A stretch of DNA of 64,000 nt from Streptococcus thermophilus. GTDB taxonomy: Bacteria; Actinomycetota; Actinomycetes; Mycobacteriales; Mycobacteriaceae. This document shows, piece by piece, positions 1 to 8,195 of this stretch. The notes beneath the pieces were generated by a model, which ran no database searches, had not been told where the DNA came from, and saw only the letters and a program-made list of their open reading frames with translations. The position numbers and the translations under genes are program-made. The DNA is taken from contig UYIL01000003.1 in NCBI GenBank assembly GCA_900618065.1, positions 372,001 through 436,000 of the forward strand, written 5' to 3'. Positions within the stretch are counted from its first letter, which is position 1. Each line of letters starts with the position of its first letter.

Positions 1-63
1 AAGACACCTTTCACACACTACGGCCTAGACCCCCACAGGGGAATCTCCACCTACCCCCGCTTG

Positions 64-79
64 TGTGATCTATTCGACA
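64..79. promoter_or_regulatory. Weak GlxR-like 16-mer upstream of whcA
   Basis: TGTGATCTATTCGACA matches the GlxR consensus TGTGA-N6-TCACA perfectly in the left half and at three of five positions in the right half, and has the central TA. It lies about 150 bases upstream of the whcA start. Sequence match only. Confidence 0.25.
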
Positions 80-130
80 ATAAAGCCAAGGGGTGAATAC
101 ACTTACATTCAGAAAGCACAATGAATTTGA

Positions 131-159
131 TTGGCTTTCCTGAAGCAGGCAGATAAATA
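131..159 (+). promoter_or_regulatory. Candidate promoter of whcA
   Basis: TTGGCT (131-136) and TAAATA (154-159) are 17 bases apart, which suits a vegetative sigma-A promoter. The predicted transcript would start near 166 and carry a leader of about 50 bases with the purine-rich site GGAAGGAGA before the GTG start. Inferred from sequence only. Confidence 0.4.
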
Positions 160-215
160 TTTGCCAGGGTTGTTTCTATGTCCCAAGAAACTGGGGCAAT
201 GGGAAGGAGAACTTC

Positions 216-575
216 GTGACCGCAACGATTCGCAATCGCTCGCTAGACAAGCCGGTACTACCCGCTTCTGCACGAACTTCTCCGCCAAAGGCCGATTCTT
301 TTGAGCGTGGAGAGTGGGTCACGCTCGCTGTCTGCCGTGCCGGCGACCCGGACGCCCTCTTCGTCCGCGGCGCGGAGCAGCGCAAAGCGGCCGCCATTTG
401 CCGGCGCTGCCCGGTCCAGATGGAATGCCGTGCAGACGCTCTGGACAACAAGGTCGAGTTCGGCGTGTGGGGCGGTCTGACTGAGCGTCAGCGCCGCGCC
501 GTGTTGCGTAAGAATCCGCACGTGACTGACTGGGCTGCGCACCTAGCCGCGGGCGAGGAGATCGTCGGACTGTAG
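216..575 (+). CDS. whcA: WhiB-family Fe-S regulator (WhcA/WhiB4 type)
   Basis: Small iron-sulfur transcription factor of 119 residues. Four cysteines in the WhiB spacing are visible at about residues 40, 62, 65 and 71 (C-X21-C-X2-C-X5-C), followed by the family signature GVWGG and a basic tail segment (ERQRRAVLRK) expected to bind DNA. The start is GTG at 216 with GGAAGGAGA just upstream. The order whiB4-like gene, DUF4177, RidA, metallo-hydrolase, CRP-like regulator is the conserved whcA/whiB4 neighbourhood of corynebacteria and mycobacteria. In C. glutamicum WhcA acts negatively in the oxidative stress response; that role here is inferred from orthology, not seen. Confidence 0.8.
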   Translation: MTATIRNRSLDKPVLPASARTSPPKADSFERGEWVTLAVCRAGDPDALFVRGAEQRKAAAICRRCPVQMECRADALDNKVEFGVWGGLTERQRRAVLRKNPHVTDWAAHLAAGEEIVGL

Positions 576-658
576 CGCCTGCGGTGCGTTGCGGCTCCTG
601 CCGTCGCGTCGGACCTCCCGTCGTCGCTGCGACGGAGATGAACGGATAGAGTGGCGGC

Positions 659-811
659 ATGACTAAATGGGAATACGCCACCGTTCCGCTGCTCACGCAC
701 GCCACCAAGCAAATCCTGGACACGTGGGGTGAGGATGGCTGGGAGCTCGTCGCTGTCACGCCCGGCCCCAACCCGGAAAACGTCGTCGCGTACATGAAAC
801 GGGAGCTCTAG
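659..811 (+). CDS. Small DUF4177-like protein, 50 aa
   Basis: Short ORF starting ATG at 659 and ending TAG at 811, one base before the next start codon at 813, so it is probably cotranscribed and translationally coupled with the RidA gene. The product begins MTKWEYATVPLL and contains GEDGWELVAVTP, the WEY...GWELV pattern of DUF4177 proteins. A protein of the same size (Rv3678A) sits at the equivalent place in M. tuberculosis, which supports it as real. Function unknown. Spacing of the upstream purines (CGGAGATGAACGGATAGAGTGG) is only fair. Confidence 0.75.
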   Translation: MTKWEYATVPLLTHATKQILDTWGEDGWELVAVTPGPNPENVVAYMKREL

Positions 812-812
812 G

Positions 813-1268
813 ATGGGCGCCCTTTCGCGTATCGACGCTTTGGGTCTCCGCCTCCCCGACGTTGCCGCCCCCGTCGCGGCATACGTGCCCGCCACACGCG
901 TGGGCAACCAGGTGTGGACTTCTGGTCAGCTCCCGTTCGTTGACGGCGCCCTGCCGGCAACCGGCAAGGTCGGTGCGGATGTCTCCGCCGAAGATGCCTA
1001 CGACCACGCGCGGACATGCCTGCTCAATGCACTTGCTGCTATCGACGCTGAGGTGGGGCTGGACAATATCGCCCGCGTTGTCAAGGTGGTGGGCTACGTT
1101 GCTTCCGCACCTGATTTCACTGGCCAGCCGGGCGTGATCAACGGCGCGTCCGAGCTGATCGGTGAGATCTTCGGTGATGCCGGTGCCCACGTCCGCTCCG
1201 CTGTCGGCGTGGCGGCTCTGCCACTCGATGCCCCAGTGGAGCTCGAGCTCATCGTTGAGGTCGCGTAG
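813..1268 (+). CDS. RidA/YjgF-family deaminase-like protein
   Basis: 151-residue protein of the RidA (YjgF/YER057c/UK114) superfamily in its longer form. Recognisable features are the early VAAYVPATRVGNQVWTSGQ segment, the NALAAI helix, the VVKVVGYVAS strand and the C-terminal RSAVGVAALPLDAPVELE segment with the Arg that contacts imine substrates in RidA proteins. Family members hydrolyse reactive 2-aminoacrylate-type imines; the long subfamily is less well characterised. It directly follows the DUF4177 gene, and the next gene starts 10 bases downstream, so a small operon is likely. Orthologue by position: Rv3678c. Confidence 0.8.
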   Translation: MGALSRIDALGLRLPDVAAPVAAYVPATRVGNQVWTSGQLPFVDGALPATGKVGADVSAEDAYDHARTCLLNALAAIDAEVGLDNIARVVKVVGYVASAPDFTGQPGVINGASELIGEIFGDAGAHVRSAVGVAALPLDAPVELELIVEVA

Positions 1269-1278
1269 GGTGGGGGAT

Positions 1279-2100
1279 ATGCAGCATCCCGCTTATAGCC
1301 AACTGCGTCCTGTCACCCCGTCTGCCGCTGTCGTGCTGGCGATGAACCCCAGTTACGCAGCATTGGAGGGCACGAACTCGTGGGTCATCCGTGACCCGGA
1401 GGATGAGTTCAGCATCGTGATCGATCCGGGCCCGGAGGATGAGGGACACCTCAACGTGCTCCAGGCTTCCGCCGACAAGGTCGCGCTAGTGCTTTTGACG
1501 CACCGCCACCACGACCACGCTGACGGTGCGCATCGCTTCCGCCAGCTCACTGGTGCTCCGGTCCGCGCTTTCGACGAGCGCTACTGCAACGGTGGCGAGC
1601 CCCTTCAAGACGGCGAAATCATCGCTGTCGGTGGTGTCACACCGCGGATCAAGGTTGTCCACACTCCCGGCCACACGGGTGACTCTGTGTGCTTCTACAT
1701 CTACTCCGGCGACCCGGAGTCGCCGGAGTCGGCGCTGGAGGGCATCTGCACCGGTGACACAATCGCTGGCCGTCACACCACGATGATTTCGGAAACGGAC
1801 GGGGACTTGGGCGGGTACCTGGATTCCTTGAGCAAGCTCGAGGAAGACGGCGCAGGGATCAAGCTTCTTCCGGGTCACGGCCCGGAGGGCGAGGACCTGT
1901 CCGCGTTCGCCCGAAAGTACATTGACCGCCGTGAGTACCGCTTGGACCAGATCCGTAAGGTGCGCGAAGAGCGCGGCACTGACCTGAGCATCAACGAGCT
2001 CGTGGATGCGATGTATGACGATGTTGATCCGGTCCTGCGCGGCGCAGCCGAGCAATCCACGCGCGTGGCCCTGCGCTACCTCGAGGGCAAAGAAGCCTAG
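1279..2100 (+). CDS. Metallo-beta-lactamase-fold hydrolase
   Basis: 273 residues from the ATG at 1279, chosen because the longer in-frame reading runs inside the RidA gene. The metal-binding motif HRHHDH is near residue 74, followed by HTPGHTGD and the distal LLPGHGP, all placed as in glyoxalase-II-like metallo-beta-lactamase proteins. A C-terminal helical segment with REYRLDQIRKVRE is typical of the LACTB2-like subgroup. Position matches Rv3677c of M. tuberculosis. It ends convergently with glxR. Substrate unknown; a nuclease or thioester hydrolase role is equally possible. Confidence 0.8.
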   Translation: MQHPAYSQLRPVTPSAAVVLAMNPSYAALEGTNSWVIRDPEDEFSIVIDPGPEDEGHLNVLQASADKVALVLLTHRHHDHADGAHRFRQLTGAPVRAFDERYCNGGEPLQDGEIIAVGGVTPRIKVVHTPGHTGDSVCFYIYSGDPESPESALEGICTGDTIAGRHTTMISETDGDLGGYLDSLSKLEEDGAGIKLLPGHGPEGEDLSAFARKYIDRREYRLDQIRKVREERGTDLSINELVDAMYDDVDPVLRGAAEQSTRVALRYLEGKEA

Positions 2101-2133
2101 ACGCCCTGACTAGGCTGGGCGGGCCTTGGCAGG

Positions 2134-2823
2134 CTACCGCGCGCGGCGGGCCAGGTGCTCAGTGTCCACGATGACAACGGACTTGCCCTCCAGGCGAATC
2201 CAGCCGCGCTGGGCGAAAGTGGCTAGCGCCTTATTCACCGTCTCACGGGAAGCGCCGACAAGCTGGGCGATCTCTTCCTGAGTCAGATCGTGGTTCACGC
2301 GCAAGGTGTTGCCCTCTTGGGTGCCAAAGCGGTTAGCCAGCTGCAGTAGAGTCTTGGCCACGCGGCCGGGGACATCAGTGAAAATGAGGTCCGCTAGGGA
2401 AGCGTTGGTGCGGCGCAAGCGCCGCGCGAGGACGCGCAAGAGCTGCTGGGAGATCTCCGGGTGTTCATTGATCCACTCTTTGAGCATCTCGGAGTCCATC
2501 GTGGCGGCCTGGACCTCGGTCACGCACACGGCGGAGGAGGTGCGTGGGCCCGGGTCGAAGATGGACAGCTCACCGAACATGTCGGACGGGCCCATGACGG
2601 ACAGCAGGTTCTCGCGGCCGTCCGGGGCGTGGCGGGCGAGCTTCACTTTGCCGTCGATGATGATGTACAGGGTGTCGCCCGGTTCGCCTTCGTCAAAAAT
2701 TGTGGTGCCCCGGGGGAACGTCTCCGTCTGCATGTCGCCGATGAGGTTGGTCACTGCATCGGGGTCCACGCCTTGGAAAATGCCGGCGCGAGCCAGGGTC
2801 TCCTGTACGTCGTCCATCTGCAC
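2134..2823 (-). CDS. glxR: cAMP-responsive global regulator GlxR (CRP/FNR family)
   Basis: CRP/FNR-type regulator of 229 residues, nearly colinear with C. glutamicum GlxR as I remember it ([64 protein letters not shown]). The cyclic-nucleotide pocket motif [14 protein letters not shown] lies near residues 87-100 and the helix-turn-helix at about 175-195. Two ATG codons (2823 and 2817) can serve as start. GlxR controls carbon, respiration and envelope genes in corynebacteria when bound to cAMP; the probable cAMP source, cyaB, is at 22-24 kb in this window. Its upstream region contains palindromes that could mediate autoregulation. Confidence 0.93.
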   Translation of the reverse strand: MQMDDVQETLARAGIFQGVDPDAVTNLIGDMQTETFPRGTTIFDEGEPGDTLYIIIDGKVKLARHAPDGRENLLSVMGPSDMFGELSIFDPGPRTSSAVCVTEVQAATMDSEMLKEWINEHPEISQQLLRVLARRLRRTNASLADLIFTDVPGRVAKTLLQLANRFGTQEGNTLRVNHDLTQEEIAQLVGASRETVNKALATFAQRGWIRLEGKSVVIVDTEHLARRAR

Positions 2824-2903
2824 TCCTTATTCTTGGCGGGCAGCCGTAAGCCGTGCCGTTCCCAGTGTGGAATCAGTCACCGCGACCCCGGCTAACGCAC
2901 CAT

Positions 2904-2918
2904 GTCACACTGTGTGAC
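2904..2918. promoter_or_regulatory. Perfect palindrome upstream of glxR
   Basis: GTCACAC-T-GTGTGAC has perfect 7-base arms about 80 bases upstream of the glxR start. It is built from the same TGTGA/TCACA half-sites as GlxR operators but in inverted arrangement and spacing. An imperfect direct-type site, CGTGTAATGGGTCACA (2926-2941, 8 of 10 half-site bases), lies just beyond it. Either could be the autoregulatory operator. Confidence 0.4.
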
Positions 2919-2980
2919 TCTAGCACGTGTAATGGGTCACATGCGGTTTTACTTCCACCCCAAAAGAAGCAGATTTCCGT

Positions 2981-3079
2981 TTAGTTCGGATGCACAACCG
3001 CGACTTCAAGGCGCTCCATGGCCACAATGAACACAGCGAGAAACAGCGGGGCCAAAAGGGCGAAGAGAATGCTCATCAT
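2981..3079 (-). CDS. Very small hydrophobic protein, 32 aa
   Basis: ORF of 33 codons between glxR and nth, read on the minus strand from tandem ATG codons at 3079 and 3076 to TAA at 2981. The product starts MMSILFALLAPLFLAVFIV and finishes with a short charged tail (AMERLEVAVVHPN): one transmembrane helix and about a dozen polar residues. The pattern is that of a genuine small membrane protein rather than random sequence, but the ribosome-binding site (GGGGTGCC) is weak. M. tuberculosis has an unrelated-length membrane protein gene (Rv3675) at the same place. Function unknown. Confidence 0.45.
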   Translation of the reverse strand: MMSILFALLAPLFLAVFIVAMERLEVAVVHPN

Positions 3080-3138
3080 GGCACCCCATCGTAGTTGCTC
3101 GGCGGGAGCATTCGCGGCCCATCGCTATAGTTGTGTGC

Positions 3139-3966
3139 ATGTCCGCCCCAGATGCAGCAGGAAGTCCGGCAGGTTCCGTCACACCGGTGCGCTTCCGCCG
3201 CCCCGGTGCGCACCCTGCGTCGAAAGGCACGGAGACTGAGCTGGGGCGCACCCGCCGCGCGCGGCGCATCAACCGCACGTTGGCTGCGGCCTACCCGGAT
3301 GCCCACGCGGAGTTGGATTTCACGAATCCCCTCGAGCTGCTCATCGCGACGGTGCTCAGCGCGCAAACCACGGACGTGCGCGTCAACTCGGTCACGCCTG
3401 AGTTGTTCCGGCGCTACCCCGACGCGGAGAGTTACGCGGCGGCGAATGTGGATGAGATCGCCGAGATCATCCGCCCGACAGGGTTCTTCCGCGCCAAGGC
3501 GGGGCATGTGAAGGGGATTGGGGAAGCGCTCGTCGACAAGCATGGCGGCGAGGTGCCCGCCGCAATCGAGGATCTGGTGAAACTGCCTGGCGTTGGGCGC
3601 AAGACGGCGCATGTTGTCCGCGGAAATGCGTTCGGGATGCCAGGGCTGACTGTGGACACGCATTTTCAGCGCCTGGTGCATCGGATGATGCTTGTCGACG
3701 CTTCGGTCACCGACCCCGTCGCCATCGAGCACGCCATCGCTGGGGTGATTGCCAAACGCGAGTGGACGATGTTCTCGCACCGGATCATCTTTCACGGCCG
3801 GCGAGTGTGCCATGCCCGCAAACCTGCCTGTGGGGCGTGTCCGGTGGCGTTCGACTGCCCGAGCTTCGGGGCGGGACCCGTCGAATGGGATGACGCCGAG
3901 AAACTGGTCACGGGCCCAGAGCGCGAGCACATTCTGGACATGATGGGGCGGGGTGAGCGCGAGTGA
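3139..3966 (+). CDS. nth: Endonuclease III (Nth), base-excision repair glycosylase
   Basis: DNA glycosylase/AP lyase that removes oxidised pyrimidines. The helix-hairpin-helix LPGVGRKTAHVV carries the catalytic Lys, GLTVDTHFQRL carries the catalytic Asp, and the [4Fe-4S] motif C-X6-C-X2-C-X5-C is complete at the C-terminus (CHARKPACGACPVAFDC). An N-terminal extension of about 40 residues precedes the core. I chose the ATG at 3139 because TATAGT (3126-3131) lies seven bases upstream with no ribosome-binding site, suggesting a leaderless message; GTG at 3133 is the alternative. It overlaps the thioredoxin-like gene by four bases (GTGA). Confidence 0.92.
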   Translation: MSAPDAAGSPAGSVTPVRFRRPGAHPASKGTETELGRTRRARRINRTLAAAYPDAHAELDFTNPLELLIATVLSAQTTDVRVNSVTPELFRRYPDAESYAAANVDEIAEIIRPTGFFRAKAGHVKGIGEALVDKHGGEVPAAIEDLVKLPGVGRKTAHVVRGNAFGMPGLTVDTHFQRLVHRMMLVDASVTDPVAIEHAIAGVIAKREWTMFSHRIIFHGRRVCHARKPACGACPVAFDCPSFGAGPVEWDDAEKLVTGPEREHILDMMGRGERE

Positions 3967-4565
3967 AGCGCAGTGTGCTGATCAGCGTGCTCGCTATTCT
4001 CGCCGCAACGGCTCTGGTGGTGGTCGGCGCAGTGACCATGTTAAAGGGGCAGCCGGACATGAATGGTGCGCCATCCTACGGCGCAGAGAACTCCGGTGAG
4101 GCCAACACCGTGGACAACACGGTGAGCGAGGCTGAGATGGGCAGCCGCCCCACATGCCCGCACCCGAACGTCGGCGGGGTGCAACTGCCGTGCTTAGGTG
4201 CTGCGTCGACAAACACTGCTGTGCCTGATGACCAGGTCACGGTGGTCAGTGTGTGGGCCTGGTGGTGCGAACCGTGCCGGGAGGAACTGCCGGCGCTGCA
4301 GGAATTCGCGGATGCGCACCCCGAATACAGTGTTGTCGGCGTTCATGCCGACGGTAACGCGCAGGCCGGCGCCGCGCTTCTCGTTGAGCTCGGAGTGAAC
4401 CTGCCGAGCTACCAGGACGCTGACAAACTGTTCGCTGCACAGCTAGAACTGCCGCCGGTCGTGCCGGTTTTGGTGGTGTTGCGCGGGCAAGAGACTGCCG
4501 GTGTGGTTCCCACGCCGTTCACTAACGCAGGTGACATTGCCGCGGCCGTCGAGGAGGTGCTGTAG
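3963..4565 (+). CDS. Membrane-anchored TlpA-like thioredoxin
   Basis: 200 residues with an N-terminal signal anchor (SVLISVLAILAATALVVVGAV), a low-complexity linker and a thioredoxin fold in the extracytoplasmic part. The redox motif WWCEPC is near residue 100 and the cis-Pro loop PPVVPVLVV is present. Three-dimensional partners are not visible, but the family reduces or isomerises disulfides outside the membrane. It starts with GTG inside the nth stop (4-base overlap) and is followed directly by the NUDIX gene, so nth, this gene, NUDIX and marP form one operon. Orthologue by position: Rv3673c. Confidence 0.82.
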   Translation: MKRSVLISVLAILAATALVVVGAVTMLKGQPDMNGAPSYGAENSGEANTVDNTVSEAEMGSRPTCPHPNVGGVQLPCLGAASTNTAVPDDQVTVVSVWAWWCEPCREELPALQEFADAHPEYSVVGVHADGNAQAGAALLVELGVNLPSYQDADKLFAAQLELPPVVPVLVVLRGQETAGVVPTPFTNAGDIAAAVEEVL

Positions 4566-5297
4566 ATGTCGGAGCTACCAGCGATGTCTGGGGCGTTGCA
4601 GCCGGAGCGCGCGCCTGAGTGGTTAGACCCGTTGACCCAGAAGCTATCCGCACCGGGCAGCGCCAAGCTGGTCACCAAGATGCAGGGCCACATGCGGTTT
4701 GCATCCCGGAAGCCGAAGCGGGCGGCCGTGCTCATGTGCTTCACGGGGGATCCGGCGGCGGCGACACTGCCGGACAACGCCGAAATCTTGATCACGCACC
4801 GCACCCCGACGCTGCGCAACCACTCCGGCCAAATGGCGTTCCCCGGCGGGAAACTGGAGCGGGAGGATTCCGGCCCGATCGATGCTGCGCTGCGGGAGGC
4901 CCGGGAGGAAACGGGCCTGCATTCGGACCGCGTCGTGCCGTTGGCTGTGCTCGAATCCATCGCGGTGGGCCCGTCGGGCAACCCGGTGAACCCGGTGCTG
5001 GCGTACGCGCAGGAACCGGGAGAGGTGTGGTCCGCGAGCCCGGATGAGAACGACGATGTATTCTTCGTCCCGCTGAGCCACCTGATCAACCCGGATAACC
5101 GTTTCCGGGTCGCCCGGCTGGGCTGGTCCGGACCTGCCTTCGAGCTCCACGGATACGTGGTGTGGGGGTTCACCGCCTCCTTGCTGTCAGTGATGATCCG
5201 CGAAGCCGGGTGGGAAGAACCCTGGGAGCACAAGGATGCAGTCGACCTGCGCCATGCCTTGGGCAGGTCACGCAACGGTGAAGGGCACGGTTTCTAG
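4566..5297 (+). CDS. NUDIX hydrolase (CoA pyrophosphatase-like)
   Basis: 243 residues. The Nudix box is complete: GGKLERED followed by ALREAREETGL (consensus GX5EX7REUXEEXGU). The preceding LRNHSGQMAFPGG segment is typical of the NudL/CoA diphosphatase subgroup that cleaves nucleotide-linked pyrophosphates. ATG follows the previous stop codon without a gap, and the last base of its stop overlaps the next GTG start, so expression is strongly coupled to its neighbours. Substrate specificity is inferred. Confidence 0.82.
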   Translation: MSELPAMSGALQPERAPEWLDPLTQKLSAPGSAKLVTKMQGHMRFASRKPKRAAVLMCFTGDPAAATLPDNAEILITHRTPTLRNHSGQMAFPGGKLEREDSGPIDAALREAREETGLHSDRVVPLAVLESIAVGPSGNPVNPVLAYAQEPGEVWSASPDENDDVFFVPLSHLINPDNRFRVARLGWSGPAFELHGYVVWGFTASLLSVMIREAGWEEPWEHKDAVDLRHALGRSRNGEGHGF

Positions 5298-6484
5298 TGA
5301 CCGCGGCCATCATCGTGGACCTGATCCTTGGTCTTATCTTCATATCGGCTCTTGTCAGCGGTTGGAAGCACGGTGCGTTGTCTGCCGGGCTGGCCGCGGT
5401 GGGCATTGTTGCGGGTCTTGTCGTGGGCATCGCGGTGTCAGTCTTCGTGGTGGAGCTAGCGGATCAAAACGGTATTCGCGTGCTCCTACTGCTGGCCACG
5501 GTAGTGCTCTTTGTGGGGCTGGGAAACATCGTGGGCACGACCGTCGGTGGCGGACTGCGGGAGCAGATGCGCTCCAAAACGACGCAGCGGTGGGACTCCG
5601 CAGTGGGTTCGGTGCTGCAATTGGTTATCACGGTGATCATGGTCTGGCTCATCGCCGTGCCGGTGGCCGCCAACATCGGCGGTGATCTGGGCAAAGGCGT
5701 GCGGGAATCGCGTGTGCTTAGCGCCATCGACACCGCCGCGCCATCATGGGCCAACAAGGTGCCCGAGCAGCTCGCGGCGCTTATCGACGTCACCGGCCTA
5801 CCCCCCTTAGTCTCGCCCTTCCAAGGCGCGAGCGCCGACGTCGAGCCGGTGAACCCGGAAGCGGTCGCCCCGGCCGTCATCGAGGCGGCTCGCCCTGGTG
5901 TTGTGCATGTGCTGGGGGATTCGACGAGCTGCAGCCGCCACATGTCCGGCTCCGGCTTCGTTGCGGCACCGGACTACGTGTTCACGAACGCCCACGTTGT
6001 GGCAGGCACCGATGACGTTGAGCTAGACACCGTGGTGGGCGTCAAGCAAGCCACCGTGGTCTTCTTCGACCCGGATGTGGACCTTGCCGTATTGCACGTC
6101 CCGAACTTGGGCATCGAGCCGATGCGGATAGCGCAGAAACCAGTGCGCACCGGTGACGATGTCGTAGTCTTGGGCTATCCCGGCACCAACCCGTTCACGG
6201 CTTCGCCGGCGCGTGTGCGCGACCGGATCATGGTCGCTGGCCCCGACATCTACGCCACGGGACGCACGGAGCGTGAGGCCTACACCCTGCGCGGCGACGT
6301 GCGGCCGGGCAACTCCGGTGGGCCGCTCGTCGCGCCCGACGGTGCCGTGGTCGGGGTCATCTTCGGTACGGCTGTCGACGGCTCAGAGACCGGTTATGCG
6401 TTAACGGTGGACCAGGTTCAGCGTGTCGTGGGGGAGTATGCGGGGTTGACCGCGGCCGTCGATACGCAACAATGCGTGGCGTGA
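5297..6484 (+). CDS. Membrane trypsin-like serine protease (MarP type)
   Basis: 395 residues: four hydrophobic helices in the first 150 residues (CvpA-like region, beginning TAAIIVDLILGLIFISALV), then a periplasmic trypsin-like domain. The triad is visible as His in FTNAHVVAG, Asp in DVDLAVLHV and Ser in RPGNSGGPLV. The architecture and operon position match M. tuberculosis MarP (Rv3671c), a protease required for acid resistance that processes a peptidoglycan hydrolase. A cell-wall homeostasis role here is inferred. GTG start overlaps the NUDIX stop by one base. Confidence 0.85.
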   Translation: MTAAIIVDLILGLIFISALVSGWKHGALSAGLAAVGIVAGLVVGIAVSVFVVELADQNGIRVLLLLATVVLFVGLGNIVGTTVGGGLREQMRSKTTQRWDSAVGSVLQLVITVIMVWLIAVPVAANIGGDLGKGVRESRVLSAIDTAAPSWANKVPEQLAALIDVTGLPPLVSPFQGASADVEPVNPEAVAPAVIEAARPGVVHVLGDSTSCSRHMSGSGFVAAPDYVFTNAHVVAGTDDVELDTVVGVKQATVVFFDPDVDLAVLHVPNLGIEPMRIAQKPVRTGDDVVVLGYPGTNPFTASPARVRDRIMVAGPDIYATGRTEREAYTLRGDVRPGNSGGPLVAPDGAVVGVIFGTAVDGSETGYALTVDQVQRVVGEYAGLTAAVDTQQCVA

Positions 6485-6487
6485 CGC

Positions 6488-7405
6488 TTACCTGAAAAAG
6501 CTCGTCAAAACGTCGACAAAGCCCAGCGGATTCTCCACGTGGGGCACGTTCTTCGTGTCCGGGATGCTCGTCTGGGTCAGCGGACCGCGGGCGCGGGCAG
6601 TGGAGAGTTCGTCGATCCGCGTCCAAACATCTTGGGGCGGGTGAATGAGCAGCACGGGGGCGTACGTCGGCGCGTTGGCGTTGGCTTTGTTCGGCAGCGA
6701 GATGAGTTTCGGAGTGAGCATGCGGGAGTTGTGAATGATGCCGCGCAGCGCGTTGTGGATGCTGGCGGCCTGCACGCGCAGAGCGAGGGCCTCAGCGAAA
6801 GCATCGGTCCCGTGAAAGGCGGGCTGGGTGTTGATGGTCAATTCGCGGCGCCAGATGTGCGGAATCGCTCCTGCGAACCGCGTCAACAGCCAGCTGGGGA
6901 GGCGGCCGACGGCGACGCGGGTGATCATGTACATCAGCTGCCACGGCCGGCGACGCATATATTTGCGCAGATCATACGGGTGGGCGGCCGACACCGCGAC
7001 GAGGCTGTCGGCCCGGTGCGGGTAGGCCGCCGAATACACCCAGCACAAAGCACCGCCGGTGTCGTGGCCGACAAGATGTGCGCTGTGATGCCCCAGGGCG
7101 GTGATGATGCCGTCAATATCCCCGATGGCCAACAACGTATCGTCGCCCGGGCGAGACGGGGGCTTGTCCGACATGCCGTAGCCCCGCATATCGACGGCCG
7201 CTACGTGGAAACCCGCCTGAGCCAACGGTTCGATCACTCGGCAGAAGTCCAGCCACGCGCCGAATGTGCCGTGAATGAGCAGCACGAGCGGGTCGCGCGG
7301 ATCCCCGGCGACAGCCGCATGCAGACGAATGCCACGGGTATGCAGCATGACGTGCTCGAACGGGCCGGGAAGAGCGACGGTGTTAGGGGAGACGGGCTGT
7401 TTCAT
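6488..7405 (-). CDS. Alpha/beta hydrolase, epoxide-hydrolase-like
   Basis: 305 residues with an alpha/beta-hydrolase core. The oxyanion segment HGTFGAWLDF is near residue 46, and the nucleophile elbow is GHDTGG, an Asp nucleophile as in epoxide hydrolases rather than Ser. The distal acid lies in the LIHPPQDVW region and His in VPHVENP near the end. It is convergent with marP. The position corresponds to the EphE gene (Rv3670) of M. tuberculosis. No clear ribosome-binding site precedes the ATG at 7405. The substrate is unknown. Confidence 0.75.
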   Translation of the reverse strand: MKQPVSPNTVALPGPFEHVMLHTRGIRLHAAVAGDPRDPLVLLIHGTFGAWLDFCRVIEPLAQAGFHVAAVDMRGYGMSDKPPSRPGDDTLLAIGDIDGIITALGHHSAHLVGHDTGGALCWVYSAAYPHRADSLVAVSAAHPYDLRKYMRRRPWQLMYMITRVAVGRLPSWLLTRFAGAIPHIWRRELTINTQPAFHGTDAFAEALALRVQAASIHNALRGIIHNSRMLTPKLISLPNKANANAPTYAPVLLIHPPQDVWTRIDELSTARARGPLTQTSIPDTKNVPHVENPLGFVDVLTSFFR

Positions 7406-7427
7406 AAGGAGGCGCTGACAAGGGAAA

Positions 7428-7449
7428 GGCCCGCGACAATGCGCGGGCC
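7428..7449 (-). terminator. Intrinsic terminator after the holin-like gene
   Basis: GGCCCGCG and CGCGGGCC form a perfect 8-bp stem with a six-base loop. Read on the minus strand it is followed by TTTCCCTTGT. It lies between the stop of the 7476-8054 gene and the start of the hydrolase gene, so those two minus-strand genes are probably separate transcripts. Confidence 0.65.
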
Positions 7450-7475
7450 TAACGGGCTAAAAGAGCAAGCTGAAG

Positions 7476-8054
7476 TTACTTGGTCACCTTGGTGGAGCCG
7501 TTGCCCTGCGCAGTGGGGTAGCCAGCCGGAACAGTGGTGCCGGTGCCGTAGGAGGTGTACAGCTCAGAGGAGTCCTTCTCCAAGTTCTTCTGCGCCTGGC
7601 CCGGGACGAGGCCCTTGAGCTCGTTGACGGACTGGATGGTCTTCTCCGGCTTCTTCATGGCCTGGAAGCGCTTCACACCCACCAAGGCGAGAATGCCCGC
7701 GGTGATGAGCATGAGCAGGAAGACGATGCCGAAGCCCCAAGCGTCATTCGTCCAGATAGCAATCAGCTTGGCCAGGAAGAAGAAAAAGAAGAACGTGGAA
7801 AACAGCGCGATCACGCCGGCAGCGACAAGCATGCCGGAACCGATAGCTGCCTTCTTGGCTTCACCGACAACCTCGGTCTTAGCCAGCTCAATCTCGCTGC
7901 GGACCAAGCTGGAAACCTGCTCGGTGGCGTTGGACACCAGGGCACCTAAAGAGTCCGCGCCTGGCTGCGTCACATCCGTGTCGCGTAAGGGGATGGAATC
8001 GATCTTTGCTTTGTAGCTGGTCGATCCGCTGGTGTACATCCCGTCATTGCTCAC
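7476..8054 (-). CDS. Phage-holin-superfamily membrane protein (PF07332-like)
   Basis: 192 residues with two closely spaced hydrophobic helices in the middle (GSGMLVAAGVIALFSTFFFF and the GIVFLLMLITAGILALVGV segment). The preceding amphipathic stretch with SSLVRSEIELAKTEV is characteristic of the holin-superfamily III / YqjE-like proteins found beside the HAD phosphatase in actinobacteria. The N- and C-termini are polar and probably cytoplasmic. Although named holin-like, chromosomal members are not phage lysis proteins as far as is known. A -10-like TATACAGT lies about 95 bases upstream on the minus strand. Confidence 0.75.
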   Translation of the reverse strand: MSNDGMYTSGSTSYKAKIDSIPLRDTDVTQPGADSLGALVSNATEQVSSLVRSEIELAKTEVVGEAKKAAIGSGMLVAAGVIALFSTFFFFFFLAKLIAIWTNDAWGFGIVFLLMLITAGILALVGVKRFQAMKKPEKTIQSVNELKGLVPGQAQKNLEKDSSELYTSYGTGTTVPAGYPTAQGNGSTKVTK

Positions 8055-8195
8055 TGTTCTAAAACCTTCCTTGGGTGGGCCCCGCCCATTGCAGGCAGAT
8101 TCTCAACCTTGCTTTGAGCTTTTTTCAACCTATCTCAACGGAAGTCTACTGTATATGACATTCCCGCTGCGTGCGTGACGCAGATTACGTTGTGC

